Shown: piece by piece, positions 1 to 10,140 of the stretch
Layout: the number at the start of each line of letters is the position of its first letter
How positions within the stretch are numbered: the first letter of the stretch is position 1
NCBI GenBank assembly: GCA_903856805.1
Contig: CAIOCZ010000117.1
Location: forward strand, 1-44,878
Direction: 5' to 3'
Source: an uncultured cyanobacterium
GTDB lineage: Bacteria > Cyanobacteriota > Cyanobacteriia > PCC-6307 > Cyanobiaceae
Length of the DNA stretch: 44,878 nt
The notes under the pieces: model-generated
Seen by the model: the letters and a program-made list of their open reading frames with translations, nothing else
Databases searched by the model: none
Told to the model about the DNA's origin: nothing
Position numbers and translations under genes: made by a program

Positions 1-3000
1 GCCCTTCCCACCGGCAGCTGGCAGCACGTGGCCGCCACGGTGAATGGTGCCAACCAGGTGACGCTCTACCTGAACGGGGTGGCGATCCGCAGCGGCAACC
101 TGAGCGCCGCCCCGGCCACCATCAGCCGCAGCACCAACTACGTGGGGCGCAGCAACTGGAGCAGCGATGCCTATTTCCGGGGGGGCCTGCGCGACCTGCG
201 CCTGCACAACCGGGCCCTCACGGCGGAGCAGATCGGCCAGAGCATGGCGGGCCTCGCCCCCGCCGCCGACCAGAACCTGGTGGCCTGGTACAGCCTGGAT
301 GGCTTGGGCATCGAATCGGGTCGCCGCCAGCTGAGCCTGCCCTTCCAGCGCAGCCTCAACCTCAGCAATGGCCGCGTGAACGGCGTGGCGGCGACCCCCA
401 CCAGTGCCCTGCTGGTGCGCAGCCCCGACTGGACCACCAACAGTGCCCTGGCCGCCAGCGAGACGGCCGGCCTGGCCCAGGGCAGCCACCGCGGCCAGGA
501 GACCCTGCTTACCGGCGGTGCCGGCGTGGCCACCCGTCAAACCTTCGCCACCGGGGCACCGGGCTGGACGGCGGCGGCCGGCAGCGCCCTCACCTCGACG
601 CCGGCGAGCGTCTACGGCAGTGTGCTCGGCACGTTTGCCAATGGCACCAAGCAGGCCGGCCAGGACGTGTGGACGTCCCTCAACCTGGCCGGCAACGGCG
701 CCCAGATCGGATTCACCCTGCACCGGCTCGACAGCTGGGATGGCGAGTTCTTCCGGGTTTACGGCAACGACCAAGTAGTGCTGCAGCAGGCTTTCAACGA
801 CGCAACCCCCGTGGGCATGGCCCTGTCTGGCGGCAGCGGTGGCTACCGCTGGACCCTCAGCCCCCGGCCCCGGATCAGCAAGGCCACCACTCCCAACTGG
901 AGTGAGCAGAGCTTTGACGTGGTGCTCACCGTGCCAGCAGGGGTGAGCAGCCTCAAGCTGGGCTTCGGCAGCACCCTCGACCAGGCCGCCGATGACGAGA
1001 GCTGGGCGGTGGACGACCTGGCCGTGGTGGAGGCCGGGCTGGCTCCGGGTCTGCTGGCCCCCAGCGGCAGTGGCAGCCTCGATTACGCGGCCAGCACCGC
1101 CAGCCTCACCGGCCGCAGCATGATCGCCGTCACCCCCCGGGTGGTGAGCCAGGTGCCGGCCACCACCACCGCCGGTTCGCAGCTCTATCTCATCGCCGAC
1201 GGCATCCGCGATGCCGACGTTGCCAGGGATCTGGGCCAGAGCCTGCGGATCAGCGATGCCAGCGGCAACACTTATCAGGGCTTCAGCCTGTTGGCCCGCC
1301 TCACCAACACCAGCGAGGTGGAGGCGGCGGCCAGGGCCTGGAAAGCCCTTGGTCTCACCGATGGGGCCTTGGTGGATGGACGTCAGACCAGCGGCGACAC
1401 CACCTGGCGTTTTAACGATGGGAGCCCCCTCAGTGCGGTGTGGGGCAGCACCACCCAATACGGACTCACGGCGGCAGGCAGCTTCAGCGGAGTGCGGGCC
1501 ATAGCCAGGGGGCGGGATGCCGATCTGGTGAAGATCGACACTGCCGCTGAGAACGAAACCATCCGGACGCTGCTCAGTGGCCGCGGTGTAGCGAGTGCCT
1601 GGATCGGTGCCGAACGGTCGGCACTCTCCCAGCCCTTCCGCTGGGTTGTAGATACCAGCTCCCTCGCTTACACCAACTGGCGAACGAATCAGCCCGACAA
1701 CAACCTCAGCCCCACGCTCTTCGAACAGAACGTTCAACTGTTCGCCACCGATGGCCGTTGGAATGATCTCAATGGCAGCAACCAGCTTCCGGGGGTCTGG
1801 GAAGCCGTTGTGCCCAATCTCCCCTGGGCCAGCGGTGAGCCCAATGATGGAAGCACTACAGCCCAGAACGAGCAGAACGTTCTGCAGCTCTACGCCGATG
1901 CCACCGTTGATGACGTGAGCTTTGGTAGCCGCCCCTACGCAATCCTGCAGATCACCCCCCTGGCCGGAGCCGCTCGCGACATCACCGAGCTGTTCACCGA
2001 TTACCGCTACGACTGGACGTCGAACCCCCTGGAGCTCAGGGATCGGCGCCAAAACCTGCGCTTCAGCGTGACCGGCGCCGCCCAGGCCATCACCCAGCAG
2101 CAACCGGTGGTGCACCAGATCGACGTGCCCACCCTCAGCAGCAGCCAGCGGCTGGTGGCCCGCCAGGTGAACCAGCCCGTGTACGTGACCCAGGCGGTGA
2201 CCACCGGGTTCACGGTGGGCCTCAGCAGCGACCTGCGCCGCTCCGATGCGGTGCCCTTCAGCAGCTTGGCCGGCGACACGATCAGCCTCCGCGCCGGCGA
2301 TGGCCAGCAGGGTGATGTCGATCTGCGGGGCCGCATCGACGCCCGCAGCACCCTGGAGATCGGCGCCGGCGGCCAGCTGCGGATGACCGGTGGCCGCCTG
2401 CGGGGCGATCACATCCGCCTCCAGGCCAGCGCCGCGGCCCTCGGGGCCGATATGCTGGTGACGGCGGGTGGCATCGACCCGATCGCCAACCTCAGCATCA
2501 GCGCCCGGGCGGCCGACGGCCGCGGCGGCACCCTGGCCCTCGGGGCCGTGATCACCCCCAGCGAGGCCCTCGAACTGAATGCTGGCCGGCTGCAGACCGC
2601 CGCCGGGGGAGCCAGCCTGCTGACCCGCCGCCTCGACCTACACCTCGACGACGACCTCGACCTGGCGGTGGCCCAGGCGGCACCGGGGTCCCCCGGCCTG
2701 CTCTGGACCGTGAGCAGCAAGGCCGATGGCGGCCACCAGGGCAGCGTGGTGAGCGCCCTCGATGGGGCCAGCCCCCTGCAGCTGCAACGCCTCGGCCCGA
2801 GCGATCCGCTTGTGATCAGCACCCCCGGCACCTTGGAGCTCAGCGGGGCCCTCAACCCCGGGGAGCTGGAGCTTCGGGCCGCTGCGTACAACCCGGCCGC
2901 CGGCACCACGTTGGAGGCCAACGGCCGACTTCAGCTCACCGACCTGGGCCGCAAGCCTCTGGATCTGGGCGGCCTCACCCTGGCGGCCCCAGAGCTGCGC

Positions 3001-6000
3001 TTGCAGCTGCTCAACGGCGGCCTTGTGGTGGTCGACAGTCCGGTGATTGAGCTGGATGCGGCGGGCCCCAGCTTCAGCCTCGCCAACCACTACAACGGCA
3101 CCAGCTTGATCGGGGGCCGCCTGAGCGCCGGTGCCAGCGGCCTCAGCGCCGCCGCCGGCCTGGTGCTGGCCGGCCTCGACACGGCCAATGGCGTCGTCAC
3201 CGTGACGGCCGCCAGCGGTGATCTGGAGTTGGGCCGCATCCGTCAGGGCCGGGCCGACAGCCTCACCCTGCAGGCCCCCGGCGGTGTGGTGCGCGATCTG
3301 GCGGGCAGCGACGCCAGCGAGCGCAGCCTGCGGCGCCTGGTGGTGACCTCCCGCGACGGCCTCGACCTGAGCAGCGACGAGCTCAGCCGCCTCAGTGCCG
3401 TGGCGACGGGGCCCGACAGCACGGTGCGGGTTCGGGTGACCCAGGGCAGCGAACTGGTGGTCGACACCCTGGTGGCCGGAGACGCCGTGCAGGTGCGCAG
3501 CGGCCTGGCGGCCCTTCGCATCAGCCAGCCGGCCGCCCTCCAGGCCGCTGCGGTGGATCTGGCCAGCTTGAGCCGGCTCACGGTGGACGGCGGCCCTGTG
3601 GCGACCACCCTGCAGGCCAGCAGCAGCCTGCGGCTGGCGGCCCCGGTACTCACCTACGACCCGCAGCGCCTCACCCTGCGCACCACCGGCGCCGGCGGTG
3701 CCATCGAGCTGCGGCTGGCGGATGGGGCCGCCGCCGACGACCTGCGCCTGCCCCTGCTGCGCACCGACCATCTCACCCTTGTGGGGGAGGCGGGCCTACG
3801 GCTCACGCCGGGGTCATTCCAGCCGGAGCAGAGCCAGGCGCCGCTGCAGAGCATCAGCTTTGCGGTGCCCGACAGCTCCACCAGCCTTACGCCCCGGCGG
3901 TTCCCGGGCTCCAGCGACCGCCAGGCCCTGGCCGATGCCAACGGCATCCTCTACGTGCGTGAGGCCGATGGCCGCCTGCGCACCCATTACGACTGGGCCT
4001 CCCAGCTCTACCGGTTCACGGGCCTAAGCCGCGCCGCCGCCGGGGCGAGCCTTGAGGTGATCAACCTCACCAGCCCCAGCCCCGATCTACCCACGGAGCT
4101 GCCCGACGCCCTTGATCCGGCCACCCTGCTGCCGCTGCTGCGCGAGGCCGCGCCGGTGACGGTCACGCCGGTGCTGGTGGACGGCCAGGCCCAGGCTACC
4201 ACCACGAGTGCCGTCGGTGCCGGTGGCGGGAACGGCGTGCAGATCGGCCAGCAGAACATCGCTGCCCCCACCGGCACCACCCTGCTTCCGAACGATGGCC
4301 TGCTGAAGCAGCTGGTGCAATCGGGCTACCTGGTGCAATCAGGCCAGGCCACCAGTTCTCCCCTGGAGGGGGCTGCGGTGTGGCTCGACCTGAACGGCAA
4401 CCTACAAGCCGATGCCAACGAACCAGCCACGGTGGCCTTCGCGGATGGCCGCTTCCAACTGGCGATTGCGCCCCAGCAGCTGGCCGCCGCCGACCGCAAT
4501 GGCAACGGCAGCCTCAACGACGAGGGCTATGCCCTGGTGAGCCGGGGCGGGGTGGACAGCCTCACGCGCCGCCCGGTGCCCAACCTGATCCTGATCGGTC
4601 AGGTGGGCAGCCCGGTGCTCACGCCGGTCACCACCCTGGTGCAGGTGCTGCGCCGGGTGGGGGCCGACGACGGCGCCATTGAACGGCTCAGTGCCGCCCT
4701 GGTGGGCAGTGGCTGGTCGCTGGCCGAGTCGTTCGAGCGGGACCCCTACGAAGAGCTGCGGACCGGCAGCGTGGAGGCCCTGGCCGAGGTGATCGGCCAT
4801 GCCCGCCTGGCGGCCCTGCTGCAGCTCAGCCTCGGCCTGGGAGAACGCAATGGCCTCACGGCGGCGGGGAGCCTTGAGCGAGTGGGTGTGGTGCTGCACG
4901 GGCTGGCCCAGGCCCCGGTGGCGGCCCTGGGGTTAGAGGCTGTGGTGCAGGCCCTGATCCCGGTGCTGGATCCCGCCGGCCGCCTTGGAGTCAACGCGGC
5001 GGGCGATCTGGCCGGGCTGGCGGCGGCGGTGGATCGACAGCTGCAGGCCATCGCCGCCTACGCCACCCGCTTTGCCGATGCCACGGCCGCCCTGGCGCCG
5101 GCGGATGTGCTGGCGGCGGTGAACCGCCTCAAGGCCCTGATGTTCGACACCTACACCCGTGGGGTGGAGGAGCTGCTCACCGGCGCGACCACCAGCCGTG
5201 CCCTGGTGGAGCGGTTCGAACGGGATCTGGCCAGGGGTGGATTCGGCGCCACCGGGCTTGATGGCCAGCGCCTGGTGTCGATTCGGCCCCTCGATCCCGA
5301 AACGGCCCGCAGCGGCGTGATGGCTGGCACCCCCCTGATGTTTGTGGTGGGGCTGAACCGGGCGGCCCCGAGCCAGGGCGTGCGGCTGCTGGTGCGGGTC
5401 AGCGGTGGGGGCATGGCCGACCGGGTGGACTCGCTGGTGGTGCCAGCGGGGGCCACCACGGCCCTGTGGCCGGTCTCTACGGCAGGGGACTCCCTTGAGG
5501 CGGTGGAACGCCTGTCGGTGCGGCTGCTCTGGGTGGACGATGGCAGTGCCATCGATCCGTCGGCGGTGGCCAGCTCCGTACGGCTCCTGCCCACCAGGGA
5601 TCCCCAGGACCCGCCGCCACCGCTGGTGATCGGGCCTGGCCCCGGCGATGACCGGGTTGATCGCAGCACCGCCACGGATCGATTCACCATGGAGGGGGGT
5701 GTGGGCAACGACTCCCTACTGGCCGGCCGTGGTGCCGACAGCCTCAGCGGCGGCCCGGGCCAGGACTGCCTGGTGGGTGGCCCTGGAGACGACCTGCTGG
5801 TGGGCGGCAGCGGCGACGACAGCCTGGCCGGCCAGATCGGTGACGACCAGCTGGTGGGCGGCAGCGGCGACGATCTCCTGGCGGGCGGCGAGGACGATGA
5901 CCGCCTGGAAGGTGAGGCCGGTAACGACCGGTTGCTGGGGGACGACGGCGACGATGAACTCAGCGGTGGCTCCGGCAACGACGTGCTCGATGGGGGTGGC

Positions 6001-9000
6001 GGGGTGAACCTGTTGATCGGTGGTGCCGGTGCCGACCGGCTACTGATTCAGCCCCGTGCCCTCGGTGCAGGTCAGCAGGATCTGCTGCTGGATTTTGACC
6101 CCGCAGCAGGGGATCGGCTGGTGGTGGTGCGCTCCCGCTTCCAGCAGTCCTACGGCCGGGAGCCGTTGCTGGGCGACTTTGCCATTCTCGGCGGTTGTCT
6201 GCTCTACCGGGGCCAGGCCCTGGCACTGTTGTTCAACGGCAGCCGCAGCTATGGCTTTGTCCCTGACCTGAGCCAGGTGCTGGAGATTGTCGATGGGTTG
6301 ACGACTCCCATAAACCCGGTGCCGCTGCCCGAGCCGCAACGGGAGGCCGTGCAGGTGGTGCAAGCAGGTGACAACAACCTGCAGCTCACCGAAGGCCTGG
6401 AGCGGCTGCAGCTGTGGAGCGGCGCCCCCGCCGCCGAACCGGCCCGTGTCCACCACAGCGGTGAGGCGCCGGCGTTGGTCCTGAACGGATCCATCGACCT
6501 CGAAACCGATGCCGGCGCGCGTCTGATCCATGCCGTAGGCGGCAACAACCGCATCCGCAGTGGGGATGGGGCCGATCTGGTGGCCCTCTACGACATCGGC
6601 GACTGGGTGGAGCTGGGTGCTGGCGACGACAGCCTGCACCTGCTGCACGGCAGTGGCGGCGCCACGGTGACCCTGGGGGCGGGCCACGACCGGGTGCTGG
6701 TGTACGGCGACGGCTTCAGCCGCCGACCCGAAACCACCCTCACCGATTTCGACCCGTCGGAGGATCGGATCCGCTTCGAAACCCCAGGGCAGGTGAGCCT
6801 GCGCCTGGATCGCGACAGCGCGGCTGTGCTGCTCGACGGGGTGGACGTGCTGCACCTGCGGGGTGGCTACACCGAGGCCGCCCTCCGCCGTGCCCTGATC
6901 CTGCTGGGCAACGGAGACCGCGACGGCCTGGCGCCAATCACCGAGCGGGGCCTGCTGACGGTGGCGATGCTCGACAACCTGCCCGGCAGCAGTGTGCGCG
7001 GGGCGGATGGCCGCTGGAGTGGTTATAATGTGGACCTGGCGCGGGCCCTGGCTGAGGCCCTGCTGGGCAGCCCCGACCGTCTGGCCATCGTGGGGGGAGG
7101 GTCGCTGGTGAGCTCCCTGGCAGCCGTGGGCGCTGGACGTTTCGACCTGGCGGCGGTGGGGGCCACCCAGACCCTGAGCCGCGACATCCAGCTGGGAATC
7201 GATTTCTCCTCCCCGTTGCTGGTGGACACCCAGTCGCTGCTTGTGCCGGAAGGCACCACGCTGATGGATCTGGATCAGCAGGTGATCGGTGTGATCGAGG
7301 GATCCACCGCCATCCCCAATGTGCAGGCGTTCTTGGCCAGCCAGGGCTTGACGGCCAGGTTGCGGGTGTATCCCGGGCCGGACGCCCTGCTGGATGGTTT
7401 CCGAGCGGGCGAGGTAGCGGCCCTGAGCTCCGACCGCACCCGGTTGGAGAGCTACCGGCGCCAGTTGAACAGCGGTGCCCACCTGCTGGAGGTGAGCTTT
7501 GCCGAGCAGCCCCTGGCCTTTGCCCTGGCCGACAACAACAGCGCCCTGCGCGATGCGGTGAGCTGGGTGCTGCAGGTGCCTGCCCTGGCCGACCAGCTGG
7601 ACCTGTCAGCCCGAGACCTGCCGATGCTGCTCAGCCGTGCCGCCAGCTCCGAGGAGGAACGCCAAGCCTTGGATCCGGCGGTGCGCGCCCTGCTCGCCCT
7701 ACCAACCGAGCAGGAGCAGGCCACGTCCTCCCTGGGGGACAGCCTCGGCCTCGACCGCCGCTTCGGCCGCAACACCCTGGCCCGCACCGGCAATCTCGAC
7801 GAACTGTGGCAGCGCCACTACCCGGAACTGCCGCGGCTGGGCGGTGGCCGCGGTGAACCCGAAAACTGGCTGATCAGCCAACCCCTGGGTGCGGAAACGA
7901 GACCGGCTTCGCCTGGAGACACCCCTCTGGGCAACAGGCTCGACACCATCCTGGAACGCGGCACCCTGCTGATCGCCGCCGACGGTGCTGGCGGAGTTCC
8001 GCTGCCGGGCGTGGATGCGGATCTGGCTCGGGCCCTGGCCACGGCCCTGCTCGGGGATGCCGAGGCCGTACGTTTTGACACCGATGGGTCGTTCACCGGC
8101 AGCTTCGAGGCGGTGGCCCATGGCACCGTGGACTTAGTGGTGCGGGGCACCACCGCCACCCTGGGGCGCGATGGTGCCCTGGGCGTGGACTTCTCCGCTC
8201 CGTATCAGCTCACCAATCTGCAGGTACTCACCCACCGCGACAGCGGCATTGTGAGCTTCGCCGATCTCAACGGCGTGCGGGTGGGCCTGGTGGCCGGCAC
8301 CACCGGCGTAGCGGGCTTTGAGCGCAGCCTGGAGCGGCGCAACATCTGGAGCAAGGTGCGCACCTACGCCAGCGTGGCCGAATTGCAGGCCGCCCTGGTG
8401 GCCGATGAGGTGGAGGCGATCGCCACCGATGCCTCCCAGCTGGAGCCCTTCTCCCGTGAGCAGGCCCAGTCTGGCCGGCCCACCCGCTTCCTGGCGGAGT
8501 CCCTCAGCGATGAGCCGATTGCAGTGGTGCTGGCCGAAAACCAGTCGGATCTGCGGGTGCGGGTGAACGCGGTGATCCAGATCCTGCGCAGCGCTGCCCA
8601 GCTAGGGGTCACCGCCGCCAAGGCGGCCGAACGGGCCCAAGAAGCCCTCCATCCCGATGCCGATCTGGCCCTGAGGGAACTGTTCGGCACGGCGCCCGGA
8701 TCGGGCCTGGCCACCATCGGCCTGGATGCCGATCGCGTCAGGGCGGTGATCGAAACCCGCGGCAATTTGGCTGAGATCCTGGCCCGCCATGGCCTGGAAA
8801 CCGAGGCCCCGGGCCAAAGCCTGTCGCGTCTGGTGGACACCCCCTTCGGCGCCGCCACCCCGCCGCCGGCAGCTCCGGCCAACCGGCCGGCGGTGATCGG
8901 TGATCCCGGTGCAACCGCTGTGCACGAAGACGCCTCGGTGATCGATGGGGTCCTGGTGGCCAGCGGCCATTTGACCATTCGCGATGCCGACGGCCCGCAG

Positions 9001-10140
9001 CAGGAGGGCTTCCGCCTCACGGTCACCCGTGAGGGCGACCCCTGGGGGAACCTGAATCTGGATGGCACGGGCCATTACCGCTATCAGGTGGCCAACGATG
9101 ATCACCGCCTGCAGGCTCTGCGGGATGGGGAGCGCCACAGCGACCGCTTCACGGTGACGGCCTGGGACGGAACCGTCCGAGCTCTGGAGTTCACGGTGGT
9201 GGGCGCGGCGGATCGGCGTCCGGTGCGGGTGATCGACGGGTATCTGGCGGGGGCCACGGTGTTCGTCGACCTCGACGCCGACGGGATCCTGGATCATGAC
9301 CAGGAACCCTCGGCCGTCACCAATGGCCAGGGCCTGGCGGAGCTGGATCCTGGGGCTGGCCTTGCCCCCCTGGTGAGCCAAGGCGGCATCGACATCAGCA
9401 CGGGCGTGGGCTTCGAGGGCAGCCTGCGCACCCTGCCCGGAGCGTCGGTGATCAGTCCGCTCACCACCGTGGTGGCCGAGTTGGTGATCAGCCGCGGCCT
9501 TGCGGATGGCGAGGAGCGCCTGCGGGCCAGCCTCGGGCTCCCAGAGGTGACTCTGACCCAATTCGATCCTTTTGAGGCCGGTGCCGACCGGCCCGTCGTA
9601 GCCCTGCAGGTGCAGCGAGCCGCCGCCCAGGTGGCCTTGCTGCTGCAGCTCGGCCAGCGGGCCGGCTTGGCCGGCCAGGACCTGGTCAAGGCCATCGCCG
9701 ACCGTGTGGTGGTCGCTAGCGGAGATGGCCTCAACCTGACCAGCCCCAGTCAGATCCTGCAGCTGTTGCGGACGGCGGCTCCCTTGCTGACCACGGCCAG
9801 CCTGGAGGCCCTGGCCACAGGGATTGCCCGCAGCAATGGTCAAATTGCGAATGCCGACAGCCTGGAGGCCATCGCCAGCGCCCAGGGGCGGGCCCTGCGG
9901 GGAGAGACCGAGGCGCCCGAGGAGCCACGGGCGTCTGACCCTCCCCTCGAGCTACCGACGGCACCGGAGCCCGGTTCGACTTCTCCGGCCACTGAACTGC
10001 CGTCAGCCTCCACCCCCGACAACAGTTGGCGACGGCTCTACCAGAAGCTGGTGGTTCGACTCGTGGGTCACAGGTCTTCGAGACGGACCCGTCGCAAGAT
10101 TCGTCAGCTGATGCAGTCCCGGAACTGGTCAGATGAATGA
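1..10140 (+). CDS. Giant secreted multidomain RTX/lectin/solute-binding-like protein (5' end outside window)
   Basis: The reading frame is open from base 1, so the start lies upstream; about 3379 residues are visible (numbered here from base 1). Domains in order: LamG/concanavalin-like (about 1-80); a jelly-roll-like segment (180-345); a C-type lectin-like region with QPD (bases 1690-1698) and WND (1759-1767) motifs; a filamentous-haemagglutinin-like beta-helical stretch (about 740-1280); a surface domain with DxNxN-type acidic loops (4365-4640); a tentative Calx-beta-like segment (5290-5600); 13 RTX nonapeptides (5695-6045); two SBP_bac_3/AapJ-like domains (6937-7890 and 7939-8850); a VCBS-like domain (8890-9207); a second copy of the acidic-loop domain (9220-9490); and an Arg-rich C-terminus. 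RTX repeats imply calcium-dependent folding after type I secretion; no transporter is in the window. Adhesion or ligand capture at the cell surface is inferred, not shown. Confidence 0.88.
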   Translation, partial: ALPTGSWQHVAATVNGANQVTLYLNGVAIRSGNLSAAPATISRSTNYVGRSNWSSDAYFRGGLRDLRLHNRALTAEQIGQSMAGLAPAADQNLVAWYSLDGLGIESGRRQLSLPFQRSLNLSNGRVNGVAATPTSALLVRSPDWTTNSALAASETAGLAQGSHRGQETLLTGGAGVATRQTFATGAPGWTAAAGSALTSTPASVYGSVLGTFANGTKQAGQDVWTSLNLAGNGAQIGFTLHRLDSWDGEFFRVYGNDQVVLQQAFNDATPVGMALSGGSGGYRWTLSPRPRISKATTPNWSEQSFDVVLTVPAGVSSLKLGFGSTLDQAADDESWAVDDLAVVEAGLAPGLLAPSGSGSLDYAASTASLTGRSMIAVTPRVVSQVPATTTAGSQLYLIADGIRDADVARDLGQSLRISDASGNTYQGFSLLARLTNTSEVEAAARAWKALGLTDGALVDGRQTSGDTTWRFNDGSPLSAVWGSTTQYGLTAAGSFSGVRAIARGRDADLVKIDTAAENETIRTLLSGRGVASAWIGAERSALSQPFRWVVDTSSLAYTNWRTNQPDNNLSPTLFEQNVQLFATDGRWNDLNGSNQLPGVWEAVVPNLPWASGEPNDGSTTAQNEQNVLQLYADATVDDVSFGSRPYAILQITPLAGAARDITELFTDYRYDWTSNPLELRDRRQNLRFSVTGAAQAITQQQPVVHQIDVPTLSSSQRLVARQVNQPVYVTQAVTTGFTVGLSSDLRRSDAVPFSSLAGDTISLRAGDGQQGDVDLRGRIDARSTLEIGAGGQLRMTGGRLRGDHIRLQASAAALGADMLVTAGGIDPIANLSISARAADGRGGTLALGAVITPSEALELNAGRLQTAAGGASLLTRRLDLHLDDDLDLAVAQAAPGSPGLLWTVSSKADGGHQGSVVSALDGASPLQLQRLGPSDPLVISTPGTLELSGALNPGELELRAAAYNPAAGTTLEANGRLQLTDLGRKPLDLGGLTLAAPELRLQLLNGGLVVVDSPVIELDAAGPSFSLANHYNGTSLIGGRLSAGASGLSAAAGLVLAGLDTANGVVTVTAASGDLELGRIRQGRADSLTLQAPGGVVRDLAGSDASERSLRRLVVTSRDGLDLSSDELSRLSAVATGPDSTVRVRVTQGSELVVDTLVAGDAVQVRSGLAALRISQPAALQAAAVDLASLSRLTVDGGPVATTLQASSSLRLAAPVLTYDPQRLTLRTTGAGGAIELRLADGAAADDLRLPLLRTDHLTLVGEAGLRLTPGSFQPEQSQAPLQSISFAVPDSSTSLTPRRFPGSSDRQALADANGILYVREADGRLRTHYDWASQLYRFTGLSRAAAGASLEVINLTSPSPDLPTELPDALDPATLLPLLREAAPVTVTPVLVDGQAQATTTSAVGAGGGNGVQIGQQNIAAPTGTTLLPNDGLLKQLVQSGYLVQSGQATSSPLEGAAVWLDLNGNLQADANEPATVAFADGRFQLAIAPQQLAAADRNGNGSLNDEGYALVSRGGVDSLTRRPVPNLILIGQVGSPVLTPVTTLVQVLRRVGADDGAIERLSAALVGSGWSLAESFERDPYEELRTGSVEALAEVIGHARLAALLQLSLGLGERNGLTAAGSLERVGVVLHGLAQAPVAALGLEAVVQALIPVLDPAGRLGVNAAGDLAGLAAAVDRQLQAIAAYATRFADATAALAPADVLAAVNRLKALMFDTYTRGVEELLTGATTSRALVERFERDLARGGFGATGLDGQRLVSIRPLDPETARSGVMAGTPLMFVVGLNRAAPSQGVRLLVRVSGGGMADRVDSLVVPAGATTALWPVSTAGDSLEAVERLSVRLLWVDDGSAIDPSAVASSVRLLPTRDPQDPPPPLVIGPGPGDDRVDRSTATDRFTMEGGVGNDSLLAGRGADSLSGGPGQDCLVGGPGDDLLVGGSGDDSLAGQIGDDQLVGGSGDDLLAGGEDDDRLEGEAGNDRLLGDDGDDELSGGSGNDVLDGGGGVNLLIGGAGADRLLIQPRALGAGQQDLLLDFDPAAGDRLVVVRSRFQQSYGREPLLGDFAILGGCLLYRGQALALLFNGSRSYGFVPDLSQVLEIVDGLTTPINPVPLPEPQREAVQVVQAGDNNLQLTEGLERLQLWSGAPAAEPARVHHSGEAPALVLNGSIDLETDAGARLIHAVGGNNRIRSGDGADLVALYDIGDWVELGAGDDSLHLLHGSGGATVTLGAGHDRVLVYGDGFSRRPETTLTDFDPSEDRIRFETPGQVSLRLDRDSAAVLLDGVDVLHLRGGYTEAALRRALILLGNGDRDGLAPITERGLLTVAMLDNLPGSSVRGADGRWSGYNVDLARALAEALLGSPDRLAIVGGGSLVSSLAAVGAGRFDLAAVGATQTLSRDIQLGIDFSSPLLVDTQSLLVPEGTTLMDLDQQVIGVIEGSTAIPNVQAFLASQGLTARLRVYPGPDALLDGFRAGEVAALSSDRTRLESYRRQLNSGAHLLEVSFAEQPLAFALADNNSALRDAVSWVLQVPALADQLDLSARDLPMLLSRAASSEEERQALDPAVRALLALPTEQEQATSSLGDSLGLDRRFGRNTLARTGNLDELWQRHYPELPRLGGGRGEPENWLISQPLGAETRPASPGDTPLGNRLDTILERGTLLIAADGAGGVPLPGVDADLARALATALLGDAEAVRFDTDGSFTGSFEAVAHGTVDLVVRGTTATLGRDGALGVDFSAPYQLTNLQVLTHRDSGIVSFADLNGVRVGLVAGTTGVAGFERSLERRNIWSKVRTYASVAELQAALVADEVEAIATDASQLEPFSREQAQSGRPTRFLAESLSDEPIAVVLAENQSDLRVRVNAVIQILRSAAQLGVTAAKAAERAQEALHPDADLALRELFGTAPGSGLATIGLDADRVRAVIETRGNLAEILARHGLETEAPGQSLSRLVDTPFGAATPPPAAPANRPAVIGDPGATAVHEDASVIDGVLVASGHLTIRDADGPQQEGFRLTVTREGDPWGNLNLDGTGHYRYQVANDDHRLQALRDGERHSDRFTVTAWDGTVRALEFTVVGAADRRPVRVIDGYLAGATVFVDLDADGILDHDQEPSAVTNGQGLAELDPGAGLAPLVSQGGIDISTGVGFEGSLRTLPGASVISPLTTVVAELVISRGLADGEERLRASLGLPEVTLTQFDPFEAGADRPVVALQVQRAAAQVALLLQLGQRAGLAGQDLVKAIADRVVVASGDGLNLTSPSQILQLLRTAAPLLTTASLEALATGIARSNGQIANADSLEAIASAQGRALRGETEAPEEPRASDPPLELPTAPEPGSTSPATELPSASTPDNSWRRLYQKLVVRLVGHRSSRRTRRKIRQLMQSRNWSDE
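5695..6045 (+). repeat. Array of 13 RTX (haemolysin-type Ca-binding) nonapeptides
   Basis: Thirteen consecutive 27-base units encode nonapeptides of the form GGxGxDxLx, such as GGSGDDLLA and GGSGNDVLD, inside the giant protein. This pattern forms a parallel beta-roll that binds calcium and is typical of type I-secreted proteins. A looser second set of similar glycine/aspartate turns follows at about 6535-6720. The array lies mid-protein rather than near the C-terminus, which is less usual. Confidence 0.93.

Noticed and set aside
2638-3771. Long complement-strand frame inside the giant gene
   Set aside because: This is a GC-rich shadow frame with Gln/His/Gly-rich meaningless composition, as are the similar antisense frames at 6040-7482 and 8602-9843.
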